DNA from: Myxococcaceae bacterium
Lineage (GTDB): Bacteria; Myxococcota; Myxococcia; Myxococcales; Myxococcaceae
NCBI GenBank assembly: GCA_018262385.1
Contig: JAGSPQ010000227.1
Span: forward strand, 1-6,320
Direction of reading: 5' to 3'
Length of the DNA stretch: 6,320 nucleotides
A program made the translations under genes and the position numbers. The notes under the pieces were generated by a model. It searched no databases. It worked only from the letters and a program-made list of their open reading frames with translations, and was not told the DNA's origin. Below, piece after piece: positions 1 through 5,337 of the stretch (position 1 is the stretch's first letter; the number at the start of each line of letters is the position of its first letter).

Positions 1-43
1 CGGGCTCGTGCATCGATTCCCAACACGCTTCGTTCAACACCAA

Positions 44-880
44 TTAACCGAGTTTGGATGCGAGCAAATAAACCTCGCGCTGAAGACGCAACGAGGAGCC
101 CAGGGCCACCCAGGTTCGCAAGATCCCGTAGCGGAAAAGCTCCCAAAGACGGTGGGCGAGGGACCGGGCGGCCTGGTGGTTGCGAAAGACCGCTTTCGAG
201 GTGTGCCGAACCGCAAAACCATTGGTTTCCAACAGTCGGGTCAGCGTTTTTGCGGTGTAGTAGACGTAATGTTGTGCGCCGAGGTCGTCTGGCCTGAAAT
301 ACCGATAGGTTTTTCTCATCACGTCCCCCTTCCAGTAGCGGAGGTCCGGCACCGCAATCAGCACAACTCCGTCCGGATTGAGGACGCGACGAAGCTCTTC
401 GAGTGCCACCGTAGGTTGCGGGGTGTGTTCGAGCACGTGTTTCAGCACCACCACGTCGAACTCTTTGGTTGGGTAGGGAAGCTGATCGACGCGACCCACT
501 TTGGCTTCGTAGCCGCGCTCGACGCACAGGTTCACTGCATATTCGGAAATGTCGACGCCGGTGGAGGCGAGGCCAAGCCGTCGCGCTCCCTCGAGAACGT
601 AGCCAAGCGAGCAGCCCACATCGAGCAACCGGGCACCCTTGCCAGGTCGCTTCAATACCTCGAGTGCGTCCAGGATCCAGGACGCAGCCTTGCGAGAACG
701 ATGTTCAAAGCGCTTATCCCTCCCGCTCTTTCTCCCGTGGAAATAGCCCTGCTCGTAGAAGTCGGCGGCAAGGGCACCGGCGCGTTCCCTGGACTTGTAG
801 ACCACTCCGCAATTGGTGCATTCGACGAATTCCACCGCGTCGAAAGACACGTATGCGCGACGTTCGGGAGAGGCGCACAC
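44..880 (-). CDS. Class I SAM-dependent methyltransferase with N-terminal zinc ribbon; 5' end unresolved
   Basis: Cytoplasmic methyltransferase that should move a methyl group from S-adenosylmethionine to a small or sugar-type acceptor; the acceptor cannot be told. Counting from the GTG at 880, 278 residues are visible. The SAM-binding motif I is LLDVGCSLGY at residues 85-94, the ribose-binding acidic residue is in GVD (108-110), motif II is FDVVVLKHVLEH (141-152), and motif III is LRRVLNPDGVVLI (163-175). The N-terminus carries half of a zinc ribbon (CTNCG, 21-25). The other half, CPVC, begins two codons upstream of the GTG at 880, so that GTG cannot be the true start. The frame stays open to TAG at 935-937 and has no ATG, GTG or TTG beyond 880. 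High third-position GC continues upstream. A start at ATT 923-925, or a frameshift joining a GTG at 958-960, are the options. Zinc-ribbon methyltransferases of this type often sit in polysaccharide or secondary-metabolite loci. It lies downstream of mntP on the same strand, but a hairpin lies between them. Family confidence is high; the start is not settled. Confidence 0.88.
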   Translation of the reverse strand: MCASPERRAYVSFDAVEFVECTNCGVVYKSRERAGALAADFYEQGYFHGRKSGRDKRFEHRSRKAASWILDALEVLKRPGKGARLLDVGCSLGYVLEGARRLGLASTGVDISEYAVNLCVERGYEAKVGRVDQLPYPTKEFDVVVLKHVLEHTPQPTVALEELRRVLNPDGVVLIAVPDLRYWKGDVMRKTYRYFRPDDLGAQHYVYYTAKTLTRLLETNGFAVRHTSKAVFRNHQAARSLAHRLWELFRYGILRTWVALGSSLRLQREVYLLASKLG

Positions 881-987
881 GGGACATTGGGCCCATACGA
901 AGTCCTTGGCGGTCGCGATGTGAATGGGGGGACCCTAGTCGACTTGAGCGGGGGGCTCACACGTCCGTTGGTTTCGTTGCTGTCACC

Positions 988-1013
988 ACCGACCCGCTGG
1001 TGCTGAGGTCGGT
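988..1013 (-). terminator. Inverted repeat downstream of mntP, possible weak terminator
   Basis: A perfect 7-bp inverted repeat (ACCGACC at 988-994, GGTCGGT at 1007-1013, 12-base loop) starts 17 bases past the mntP stop codon. No T-tract follows on the minus strand, so it does not meet the classical intrinsic terminator pattern. It may attenuate read-through from mntP into the methyltransferase gene, or be incidental in GC-rich DNA. Confidence 0.3.
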
Positions 1014-1030
1014 TCGGGAAGGGGAAGCGG

Positions 1031-1618
1031 CTAAGTCCCGCCGACGTGTTCCACGAGGATCTTCACCCCGAGGCCGATGAGCACCAGGCCTCCAACCACG
1101 TCCAGCCTTTGACCGAGCACCGCCCCGAACCGACGCCCGGCGAACAGCCCGATCGCGCTCAATGCAGCCGTCGTGACCCCAATCGTGAGCAATGAGAGCA
1201 CGAACGGAGCCTTCAGCATCGGCAAGGTGATGCCCACCGCGAGGGCATCGATGCTGGTGGCCACGGCGAGGACCAGCATCACCCTCAGATCGAACAGCTC
1301 CGCGTCGCGCCCTTGTACGTCGCGGTCCGTTCCCGCTTCTTCCTTCTTGCCGCGCGCCTCCCACAGCATCTTGGTTCCGATGGCGCCGAGGAGGACGAAG
1401 GCGATCCAGTGGTCCCACGCCTGCACAAGGGGTCCGACTCGCGTTCCGATCAGCCAGCCCAGGGCGGGCATGAGAGCCTGGAAGCCACCGAAAAACACCG
1501 CCACCAGAAACACGTGGCGTGGCCGGATCGCCGACACGGCCATTCCCCGCGCGGCGGAAACAGCAGCGGCGTCCATTGCCAGGCCAACCGCGAGGACGAG
1601 AATCGCCCCGAAGGTCAT
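1031..1618 (-). CDS. mntP: Manganese efflux pump MntP
   Basis: Inner-membrane protein that exports Mn2+ and protects the cell from manganese excess. At 195 residues it matches the usual family length (about 188 in E. coli). It has six predicted membrane helices in two similar halves, linked by a charged cytoplasmic loop (about 88-108, KKEEAGTDRD and following). The conserved acidic residues lie in the repeated motif of each half: D16 in AMDAAAVS and D124 in TSIDALAVG. Other family signatures are GGFQALMPALGW (44-55), DHWIAFVLLG (69-78) and GGLVLIGLGVKIL (176-188). The ATG at 1616-1618 is preceded by GAGGT at 8 bases, and the stop is TAG. It appears to be expressed alone: the upstream same-strand gene ends 236 bases away, and a hairpin lies downstream. 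The family is often controlled by manganese through MntR or a yybP-ykoY riboswitch. I could not recognise that riboswitch here. Confidence 0.95.
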   Translation of the reverse strand: MTFGAILVLAVGLAMDAAAVSAARGMAVSAIRPRHVFLVAVFFGGFQALMPALGWLIGTRVGPLVQAWDHWIAFVLLGAIGTKMLWEARGKKEEAGTDRDVQGRDAELFDLRVMLVLAVATSIDALAVGITLPMLKAPFVLSLLTIGVTTAALSAIGLFAGRRFGAVLGQRLDVVGGLVLIGLGVKILVEHVGGT

Positions 1619-1626
1619 TGTGAGCG

Positions 1627-1631
1627 ACCTC
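1627..1631 (-). promoter_or_regulatory. Ribosome binding site of mntP
   Basis: GAGGT on the minus strand, 8 bases upstream of the ATG at 1616-1618. It supports that start and sits directly against the base of the hairpin at 1633-1648. Confidence 0.6.
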
Positions 1632-1632
1632 G

Positions 1633-1648
1633 CACGCCGGCAGGCGTG
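1633..1648 (-). promoter_or_regulatory. Hairpin in the mntP leader next to the ribosome binding site
   Basis: CACGCC (1633-1638) and GGCGTG (1643-1648) form a perfect 6-bp GC-rich inverted repeat around a 4-base loop, one base away from the mntP Shine-Dalgarno sequence. As RNA it would form a stable stem beside the ribosome site. As DNA it could be a short dyad operator. Either role is inference. The sequence does not match an MntR or Fur box that I recognise. Confidence 0.35.
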
Positions 1649-1854
1649 AGTGGGTTCAACTCGACCGGACCGTGCTCAAGATTCACCCCGGGTCCTATAC
1701 CAGCCCCCGGCATCGACTCACCCGCTCGAAGCGCACTCACCGACGAAGACGACGGGAACCTGAAGGTCGCGATCGGCATGTCCCTGAGACGTCGCTCTAT
1801 GCTGCTGCGCGGTTGAACTTCCGACGACGATTTCGCGGCAGTGGCTCGACGACT

Positions 1855-2109
1855 CTATTGCTTCTGAGCGACCACCCGCCCCTCGGCGTTTACGAATACC
1901 CGGTACCGGTTGCCGTCCTTGCAGGTCGCGAGGTGATCGTTCTCCTTGGTTTGAGTCGCACTGATGACCTGCCCACACGGCAGCCCCAGCAGTGCGATCA
2001 CCGACGTCAGATCCTTGAGGAGCGCGGCATCGTCTGCCGCGAACGAAGGCGTGGCGAACAGCGCCAACATCCAGACGATCACAGTCCAACTACGGGTGCG
2101 GTGGCTCAT
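1855..2109 (-). CDS. Small secreted protein of unknown function (84 residues, two cysteines)
   Basis: I do not recognise the family. The N-terminus is a clear Sec signal peptide: basic MSHRTRS, hydrophobic core WTVIVWMLALFA, and a cleavage site after A24 or A25 (PSFAADD). The mature protein is only about 60 residues: a short helix (ALLKDLTSVIALLG), then C45, a polar stretch, C63, and a C-terminal hairpin-like segment GNRYRVFVNAEGRVVAQ. C45 and C63 could form one disulfide in the periplasm. The ATG at 2107-2109 has AGGAG at 7 bases. The upstream lipoprotein gene ends 21 bases before it, so the two are probably co-transcribed. The end of the protein recalls the small beta segments of PepSY-type domains, but the resemblance is too short to name it. 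That it is a real secreted protein is well supported; its function is unknown. Confidence 0.78.
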   Translation of the reverse strand: MSHRTRSWTVIVWMLALFATPSFAADDAALLKDLTSVIALLGLPCGQVISATQTKENDHLATCKDGNRYRVFVNAEGRVVAQKQ

Positions 2110-2116
2110 GGCGCTT

Positions 2117-2121
2117 CTCCT
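2117..2121 (-). promoter_or_regulatory. Ribosome binding site of the 84-residue secreted protein
   Basis: AGGAG on the minus strand, 7 bases before the ATG at 2107-2109. It lies wholly inside the 21-base gap after the lipoprotein stop codon, which supports independent initiation within a shared transcript. Confidence 0.65.
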
Positions 2122-2130
2122 GTTGGCAGC

Positions 2131-2712
2131 TCAGATGGTCGCGAACGTTTTCGGGTCGGAAAGCATCTTCCAGAGCGAGTCGCGAGACGCGGCGATCGCT
2201 TTGGCGAGACGCGGGTCGCCGTCCTGCAATAGCGCGAGCACCTTCAGCAAGAGCCGATCGTAGGCGCTGCGAAGGTCGCTCAGGGACGTCTGCGATCGGC
2301 CCTGGTACACGGCGCGGAACTCGTCGACCAGGTCGCCGACCTGATTCTTGATCTCGATCTTGGTGAAGAAGCCAATCGCGTTGGTTTCCTTCAGCCCCGC
2401 CTCGAGGGACTTCAGATCCAGCGGCGCAGCGGCCGGTACCATCGGATCGGGGCGAACGGCGCTCTGCGTCTTGGGAGCCTCGTCGGCGGGGCCCGCATGG
2501 GGTGGGGCCTTGATCGGGGCCTTCGCCGGCTTGCGAGCCACCCTGGCTGTGGCTGGAGGCGGCGGTTCGTTCACCGGTCGGGCCTTCGGTTCGACCGCCG
2601 CGGGCCCTTGCTGCGCGGAGGGCGACGGGGGCTCGCTCGGCGGTGCACGCTGCGGCCCGGCGCACGCGCCGAGCAGCAGGCCCAGCAACCCCAGCGTCCG
2701 TCGAGTGGTCAT
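2131..2712 (-). CDS. Putative outer-membrane lipoprotein with Pro/Ala-rich linker and C-terminal helical domain
   Basis: A 193-residue protein of unknown function. The N-terminus MTTRRTLGLLGLLLGAC is a lipoprotein signal peptide with lipobox LGAC. C17 would be lipidated, and Ala-Gly at +2/+3 does not suggest inner-membrane retention. Residues 20-97 are low-complexity, rich in Pro, Ala and Lys, and could act as a spacer across the periplasm. Residues 98-193 form a compact, mostly helical domain containing ETNAIGFFTKIEIKNQVGDL, EFRAVYQGRS, YDRLLLKVLALLQDGDPRLA and SRDSLWKMLSDP. From memory this resembles a domain in uncharacterised proteobacterial proteins; I cannot name it. The start was placed at the ATG at 2710-2712 because it gives the ideal signal peptide, although no good Shine-Dalgarno lies upstream. 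A TTG six codons further upstream is an alternative. The frame stays open much further upstream, but that part antisense-overlaps a better gene and is not coding. It heads a likely two-gene unit. Confidence 0.8.
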   Translation of the reverse strand: MTTRRTLGLLGLLLGACAGPQRAPPSEPPSPSAQQGPAAVEPKARPVNEPPPPATARVARKPAKAPIKAPPHAGPADEAPKTQSAVRPDPMVPAAAPLDLKSLEAGLKETNAIGFFTKIEIKNQVGDLVDEFRAVYQGRSQTSLSDLRSAYDRLLLKVLALLQDGDPRLAKAIAASRDSLWKMLSDPKTFATI

Positions 2713-2833
2713 TGTCGATCTGGAGGAATGCAACTCACGCGCCGTGGCCCATCGAAGCGGTCCGGTGCGCGGGCCGTCAGCTTGGCGACGCGGGCGCGCG
2801 GCGTGGTGGCGGGACAGCCCGAAAGGGGAGGAA

Positions 2834-2847
2834 CGCCACACCTGGCG
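2834..2847. repeat. Short inverted repeat CGCCA-N4-TGGCG
   Basis: A perfect 5-bp inverted repeat with a 4-base centre. Flanking AA and TT extend the symmetry after one mismatch. Its size fits a dimeric regulator site, but it could be chance in GC-rich DNA. Confidence 0.3.
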
Positions 2848-2872
2848 CTTGAACCGGCGCTTCAGCCCGACG

Positions 2873-2900
2873 CCGACTGCTGCGCAGGGAGCGCAGTCGG
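2873..2900. repeat. Inverted repeat with two alternative stems
   Basis: CCGACTGC (2873-2880) pairs perfectly with GCAGTCGG (2893-2900). Alternatively, CTGCGC (2880-2885) pairs with GCGCAG (2891-2896) around a 5-base loop. The two foldings exclude each other because they share bases. It lies about 110 bases upstream of the plus-strand gene and 160 upstream of the minus-strand gene. Confidence 0.45.
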
Positions 2901-2913
2901 GCGCGCTGCCCAG

Positions 2914-2937
2914 CGTCCGGGCACCGAAATCCGGACG
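2914..2937. repeat. Inverted repeat CGTCCGG-N10-CCGGACG
   Basis: A perfect 7-bp stem with a 10-base, comparatively AT-rich loop, followed on the plus strand by TTT. In RNA the stem can extend by a G-U and an A-U pair (2912-2913 with 2938-2939). Its place between divergent genes argues for a regulatory site rather than a terminator. Confidence 0.4.
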
Positions 2938-3000
2938 TTTCGGGACGGCCCCTGCATTGCCTAGCAGCAACCCGTTCCAGCCACGGGTGGTGGGACGCTG

Positions 3001-3007
3001 GGGGAGG
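3001..3007 (+). promoter_or_regulatory. Ribosome binding site of the two-membrane-segment protein
   Basis: GGGGAGG lies 5 bases upstream of the ATG at 3013-3015. This strong match favours that start over the in-frame ATG at 3028. Confidence 0.65.
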
Positions 3008-3012
3008 CGACG

Positions 3013-3606
3013 ATGAGCTCGATCGGGATGATTCGCGCGGCGGTGGTGGCGGGATCGCTGCTGGTCAGCGCCGCGGCGGTGGGCCAGGAGAGCTCCCTGC
3101 ACCCAATCGACGCGCCGCTGGTGGACGACGCGTTCGAAGGCGAAGGCCCCAGCAGCACGCCGGTCGCCAACCTCACCCGCCGGGCCATGCGCGAGGAGCG
3201 GGAGTGGCTGCTCGAGCAACAGGCAAGCATCGGGGACTTCGTCCGTCCGTCGATCTTCCTCACCATCGGAGCGGCCGGGTCGGTCTTCGGGGCGTGGTGG
3301 CTCGGTGAGTTCATGAGAATGAACCCCGCGTACCGGAGCAACGCGGAGTGGCTGGCGATCGGAACCATGGCCGCCGGGGCGATCCTCTCGGGGACCATGG
3401 CCGCCTTGATTGGCTTGCGATGGAAGAGGCGCGCTGAATACCAGGAGCGCGTCGAGGAAATCCGCGACGAGTTCCGCCGGCGCCACGCGGCCTCGACGCC
3501 CCTTCAACCCGAGCCCGACGCGCCCCCTCCGCCGCCCCCCACCCCGCCGCCCGCGCCGGAATTCCTCACCCCTCCGCCCCCGCCTCCCCCGAGCCTGGCT
3601 GAGTAG
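3013..3606 (+). CDS. Hypothetical envelope protein: signal peptide, two membrane segments, proline-rich tail
   Basis: I do not recognise the family. The protein has 197 residues. Residues 1-24 form a signal peptide (hydrophobic core MIRAAVVAGSLLVSAAAVG) with a possible cleavage site before Q25. An acidic exported stretch follows (about 25-50), then an amphipathic charged helix (NLTRRAMREEREWLLEQQ, 53-70). Two membrane helices lie at about 80-100 and 112-136, with a short polar loop (MRMNPAYRSNAE) between them. After them comes a highly charged helix (KRRAEYQERVEEIRDEFRRR, 138-157), likely cytoplasmic or a short coiled coil, and a tail from about 162 dominated by proline runs. The start ATG is set by GGGGAGG at 5 bases and the stop is TAG. 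It is transcribed away from the lipoprotein gene and converges with the Tad block, whose last gene ends 34 bases further on. It is the only plus-strand gene supported here. Expression as a protein is likely; the function is unknown. Confidence 0.75.
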   Translation: MSSIGMIRAAVVAGSLLVSAAAVGQESSLHPIDAPLVDDAFEGEGPSSTPVANLTRRAMREEREWLLEQQASIGDFVRPSIFLTIGAAGSVFGAWWLGEFMRMNPAYRSNAEWLAIGTMAAGAILSGTMAALIGLRWKRRAEYQERVEEIRDEFRRRHAASTPLQPEPDAPPPPPPTPPPAPEFLTPPPPPPPSLAE

Positions 3607-3632
3607 CCTGGCCTTCGAGGCGGCGGTGCGTG

Positions 3633-3656
3633 CGCCCCGATCACTTCTTCGGGGCG
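3633..3656. terminator. Bidirectional hairpin between converging genes
   Basis: CGCCCCGA (3633-3640) and TCGGGGCG (3649-3656) form a perfect 8-bp stem around an 8-base loop. The loop holds the stop codon (3641-3643) of the minus-strand gene, so one stem arm is coding for its last residues (PKK). It begins 27 bases after the plus-strand stop. No long T-tract flanks it, but a strong stem between convergent ends fits a shared transcription end or a 3'-end stabiliser. Confidence 0.5.
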
Positions 3657-4324
3657 GGCGGCGGCGGCTTCGCGGGCGCTGGCGCTCCCGGAACCGTCTC
3701 CAGCTTCAGCAGCACGTATCGCTCGCTGACTCCGGGGGAAACGGTGACCGTGAACTGCTGGTTGCCCTTCTGGAAGACGTTCGGCGCCGCCTCGGTGAAG
3801 CCCACCCCGGCGAAGGTCTCCCGGTAGAAGGCCTTGATCTCCGCCGGCGTCGCATCCACCGCGTAGCTCGTCGCCTTCTGGTTCTCGACCGCGAAGGAGG
3901 TGATCGAGTTCGCCCCCGGGAACACCGGGCCGATCGGCTCCCGCGTCGGTTTCTTCTTCCCCAGGTCGGCGTAGGCGATCACCACCGTGGTCCCCTTCGC
4001 CGCGGGCTGGAGCAGCGCCGAATAGCTGAGCAGGTTCTCGGTATCGAGGCCGCTGATCTGCAGGCCGACCAGCGGCTTCACCTCGTCCTGCTCCGGAGCG
4101 ATGTAGAGGCCGGCCGCGTCGAAGGCGGCGGCGAAGTGCTTCTGCAGCTCATGCGCAGACCGGTTCGAGCTGACCGAGCGCTGCACCACCTTGATCCCAT
4201 CCACCGTCGTGACTGCCGGAGCGGTGGGCTGGGAGGTCATCCCCGGGACGTCTCGGAGGAAGCCATCGAGGCTGGGCGCGGGCGCCGCTGCCAGCAGCCC
4301 CAGCACGCCGAGGCTCAGTTGCAC
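3641..4324 (-). CDS. Secreted protein with two similar modules, last gene of the Tad block
   Basis: A 227-residue protein of unknown function. The start is GTG at 4322-4324, overlapping the end of the TadE-like gene (GTGCAACTGA), with GGGGAAG 5 bases upstream. The N-terminus (QLSLGVLGLLAAAPAPS) looks like a signal sequence, though it lacks the usual basic residues, so export is likely but not certain. The rest holds two similar units, about 42-120 and 141-212. Each has a strand, a helix and further strands. The helices align without gaps at an offset of 103 residues: S56/T159, E59/E162, L60/I163, F64/Y167, F68/F171, G72/G175. The link between them contains GPVFPGA, a motif seen in secreted proteins that carry an 'AEIKAFYRE...GF' unit. 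The C-terminal 16 residues are rich in Pro, Ala and Lys. Its placement and overlap suggest a periplasmic or surface accessory factor for the Tad structure. That role is inference. Confidence 0.8.
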   Translation of the reverse strand: MQLSLGVLGLLAAAPAPSLDGFLRDVPGMTSQPTAPAVTTVDGIKVVQRSVSSNRSAHELQKHFAAAFDAAGLYIAPEQDEVKPLVGLQISGLDTENLLSYSALLQPAAKGTTVVIAYADLGKKKPTREPIGPVFPGANSITSFAVENQKATSYAVDATPAEIKAFYRETFAGVGFTEAAPNVFQKGNQQFTVTVSPGVSERYVLLKLETVPGAPAPAKPPPPAPKK

Positions 4325-5337
4325 GGAAACTTCCCCAGGAAGCAGTAGCCCCCGCCCGTCAGCGGGCTGAAGGCGCCGTTGCTGCAGTTGCGGCGGGTGT
4401 TGTAGGCGCCGCGGTACGGCGTCCCCGGCATCTGCGCGTCCATCGGGTTGCTCTGCCAGGCGCCGCCCCCTTCGGCGATCTCGACCGGCTCGATGAAGCC
4501 GGACTCCTCGCCTCGAAAGCTCAGGTAGAAGCCGGTGATCTGGCCCCGGGGGATGCCACGGCTGCCGACGATGTTCCTCGCCCACCGCTCGGGGAACCCG
4601 GTGTAGCCGCTCAGCCAGCCGGCAGTGCGGATCATCGACTTGTCCCAGGTGGCGTGGGTCACCCGGTAGAACGCGCCGTTGGTGCACCCCGTCGGGCTGT
4701 CGCTCTGAAGATCGCACTCGCGCTCCTGGCTGCCCTGGTCGGTCAGCGCGTCGTCTCCGAGCAAGATCGAGAGCGCGCCCGGGCAGGTGCCGCCCGTCGC
4801 CCGGCCGGCGCTGCACAGGGTGGTGAGGCTGCCCCGCGGCCGCGAGTTGTTGCTGGCCTTGAAGAAGCCGTCGGCGCCTTCGAGGAACTTGGTCGAGATT
4901 CGAAAGACGCCGAAGTCACCCTCGGCGTTGCAGCTGACACCGCCGGGCTCACCAAAGCTCGGGGCCAGGGGAGGCAGCGCGTACGCCGCCGCCGCCGCGC
5001 TGCCGACGCAGCTGACCCTCATCGGAGCAGCCCGGGTCAGCGCCATCACCGGCGCGAGCCGGTTCACCGAGGCGCGCCCGTCCCAATCGGCGTAGCGGCC
5101 CCCCGCGTTCGCGGCAGCGCTCGGGGCGGCGATCGCGTTCGAATCGGCAAAGCCTCCGAACGAGTAGGCGCGATAGGCGGTGCTGTCCCAGATCGCCGCC
5201 GCTCCCGCCTCGTGCACCTTCGCCGACAGGTACCCGACCTCGGCAAAGTGAATGCCGAAGACGAGGATGGTGATGAACACCAGCGCGCCAAGCGCAAACT
5301 CGGTCGCCGCCTGCCCCCGGACGTGAGCGCGCCTCAT
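4315..5337 (-). CDS. TadE-like pilus assembly protein (pseudopilin) with large cysteine-rich C-terminal domain
   Basis: A 340-residue protein. Residues 1-14, MRRAHVRGQAATEF, form a type IV prepilin-like leader: G8 followed by QAATEF, with glutamate at +5 of the mature form. This is the expected site for a Tad prepilin peptidase. A hydrophobic helix follows (about 15-36, ALGALVFITILVFGIHFAEVGY). This is the TadE/TadF-type architecture: a membrane-anchored pseudopilin needed for Flp pilus assembly. The remaining roughly 300 residues are much longer than in a simple TadE protein (usually under about 200 residues). They carry nine cysteines (110, 136, 175, 185, 208, 218, 318, 332, 339) and many Gly, Ser and Asn residues, which suggests a disulfide-stabilised exported domain. 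The ATG at 5335-5337 overlaps the upstream stop (ATGA), with AAGGGG 5 bases before it. The reading frame is open further upstream, but that part antisense-overlaps nothing useful and runs out of frame over the partial upstream gene. The TadE-like assignment is firm from the leader; the function of the large domain is unknown. Confidence 0.85.
   Translation of the reverse strand: MRRAHVRGQAATEFALGALVFITILVFGIHFAEVGYLSAKVHEAGAAAIWDSTAYRAYSFGGFADSNAIAAPSAAANAGGRYADWDGRASVNRLAPVMALTRAAPMRVSCVGSAAAAAYALPPLAPSFGEPGGVSCNAEGDFGVFRISTKFLEGADGFFKASNNSRPRGSLTTLCSAGRATGGTCPGALSILLGDDALTDQGSQERECDLQSDSPTGCTNGAFYRVTHATWDKSMIRTAGWLSGYTGFPERWARNIVGSRGIPRGQITGFYLSFRGEESGFIEPVEIAEGGGAWQSNPMDAQMPGTPYRGAYNTRRNCSNGAFSPLTGGGYCFLGKFPCN

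Larger units (their letters stand above)
1619..1854. other. Intergenic region upstream of mntP (236 bases)
   Basis: No gene is supported here. The mntP promoter should lie in it. The only promoter-like string on the minus strand is TGGTATAGG (1694-1702), an extended -10-like element with no convincing -35. It sits inside a 5-bp inverted repeat (CCGGG 1688-1692, CCCGG 1706-1710). No clear terminator was found after the 84-residue gene that ends at 1855. Confidence 0.4.
2713..3012. other. Divergent intergenic region with several inverted repeats
   Basis: These 300 bases separate the minus-strand lipoprotein gene from the plus-strand gene at 3013, so both promoters should lie here. I see no convincing -35/-10 or sigma-54 -24/-12 pair on either strand. 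What stands out is four elements within about 100 bases: CGCCA/TGGCG (2834-2847), a direct repeat GGCGCTT (2844-2850 and 2856-2862), CCGACTGC/GCAGTCGG (2873-2900) and CGTCCGG/CCGGACG (2914-2937). They could be operators or leader-RNA structures. No coding signal is supported in it. Confidence 0.5.

Noticed and set aside
8..1006. Plus-strand open frame of 332 codons
   Set aside because: It lies antisense across the whole methyltransferase, whose SAM motifs are unmistakable. Its own translation shows no domain, and long antisense frames are expected in GC-rich DNA.
1694..1702. Extended -10-like string TGGTATAGG upstream of mntP
   Set aside because: Only a partial match with no -35 at a suitable distance; kept as a note rather than called as a promoter.
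1651..1740. Possible yybP-ykoY manganese riboswitch
   Set aside because: I looked for its conserved strings upstream of mntP and could not find them by eye. A covariance-model search would be decisive.
2348..3016. Plus-strand open frame of 222 codons
   Set aside because: Antisense to the lipoprotein domain, with Gly/Ala/Arg-rich translation and no start context; a shadow.
2713..3507. Upstream extension of the lipoprotein frame on the minus strand
   Set aside because: The frame is open but the translation is low-complexity, and it runs antisense over the gene at 3013-3606. The lipoprotein signal at 2712 gives a clear start.
3520..3600. Repeated CCG/CCC-rich stretch as a DNA repeat array
   Set aside because: It is in frame and encodes the proline runs of the plus-strand protein, so it is a protein low-complexity tail rather than a separate repeat element.
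3410..4348. Plus-strand open frame of 312 codons
   Set aside because: Arg/Leu-rich translation overlapping the end of one gene and antisense to the duplicated-module gene; no domain and no ribosome site seen.
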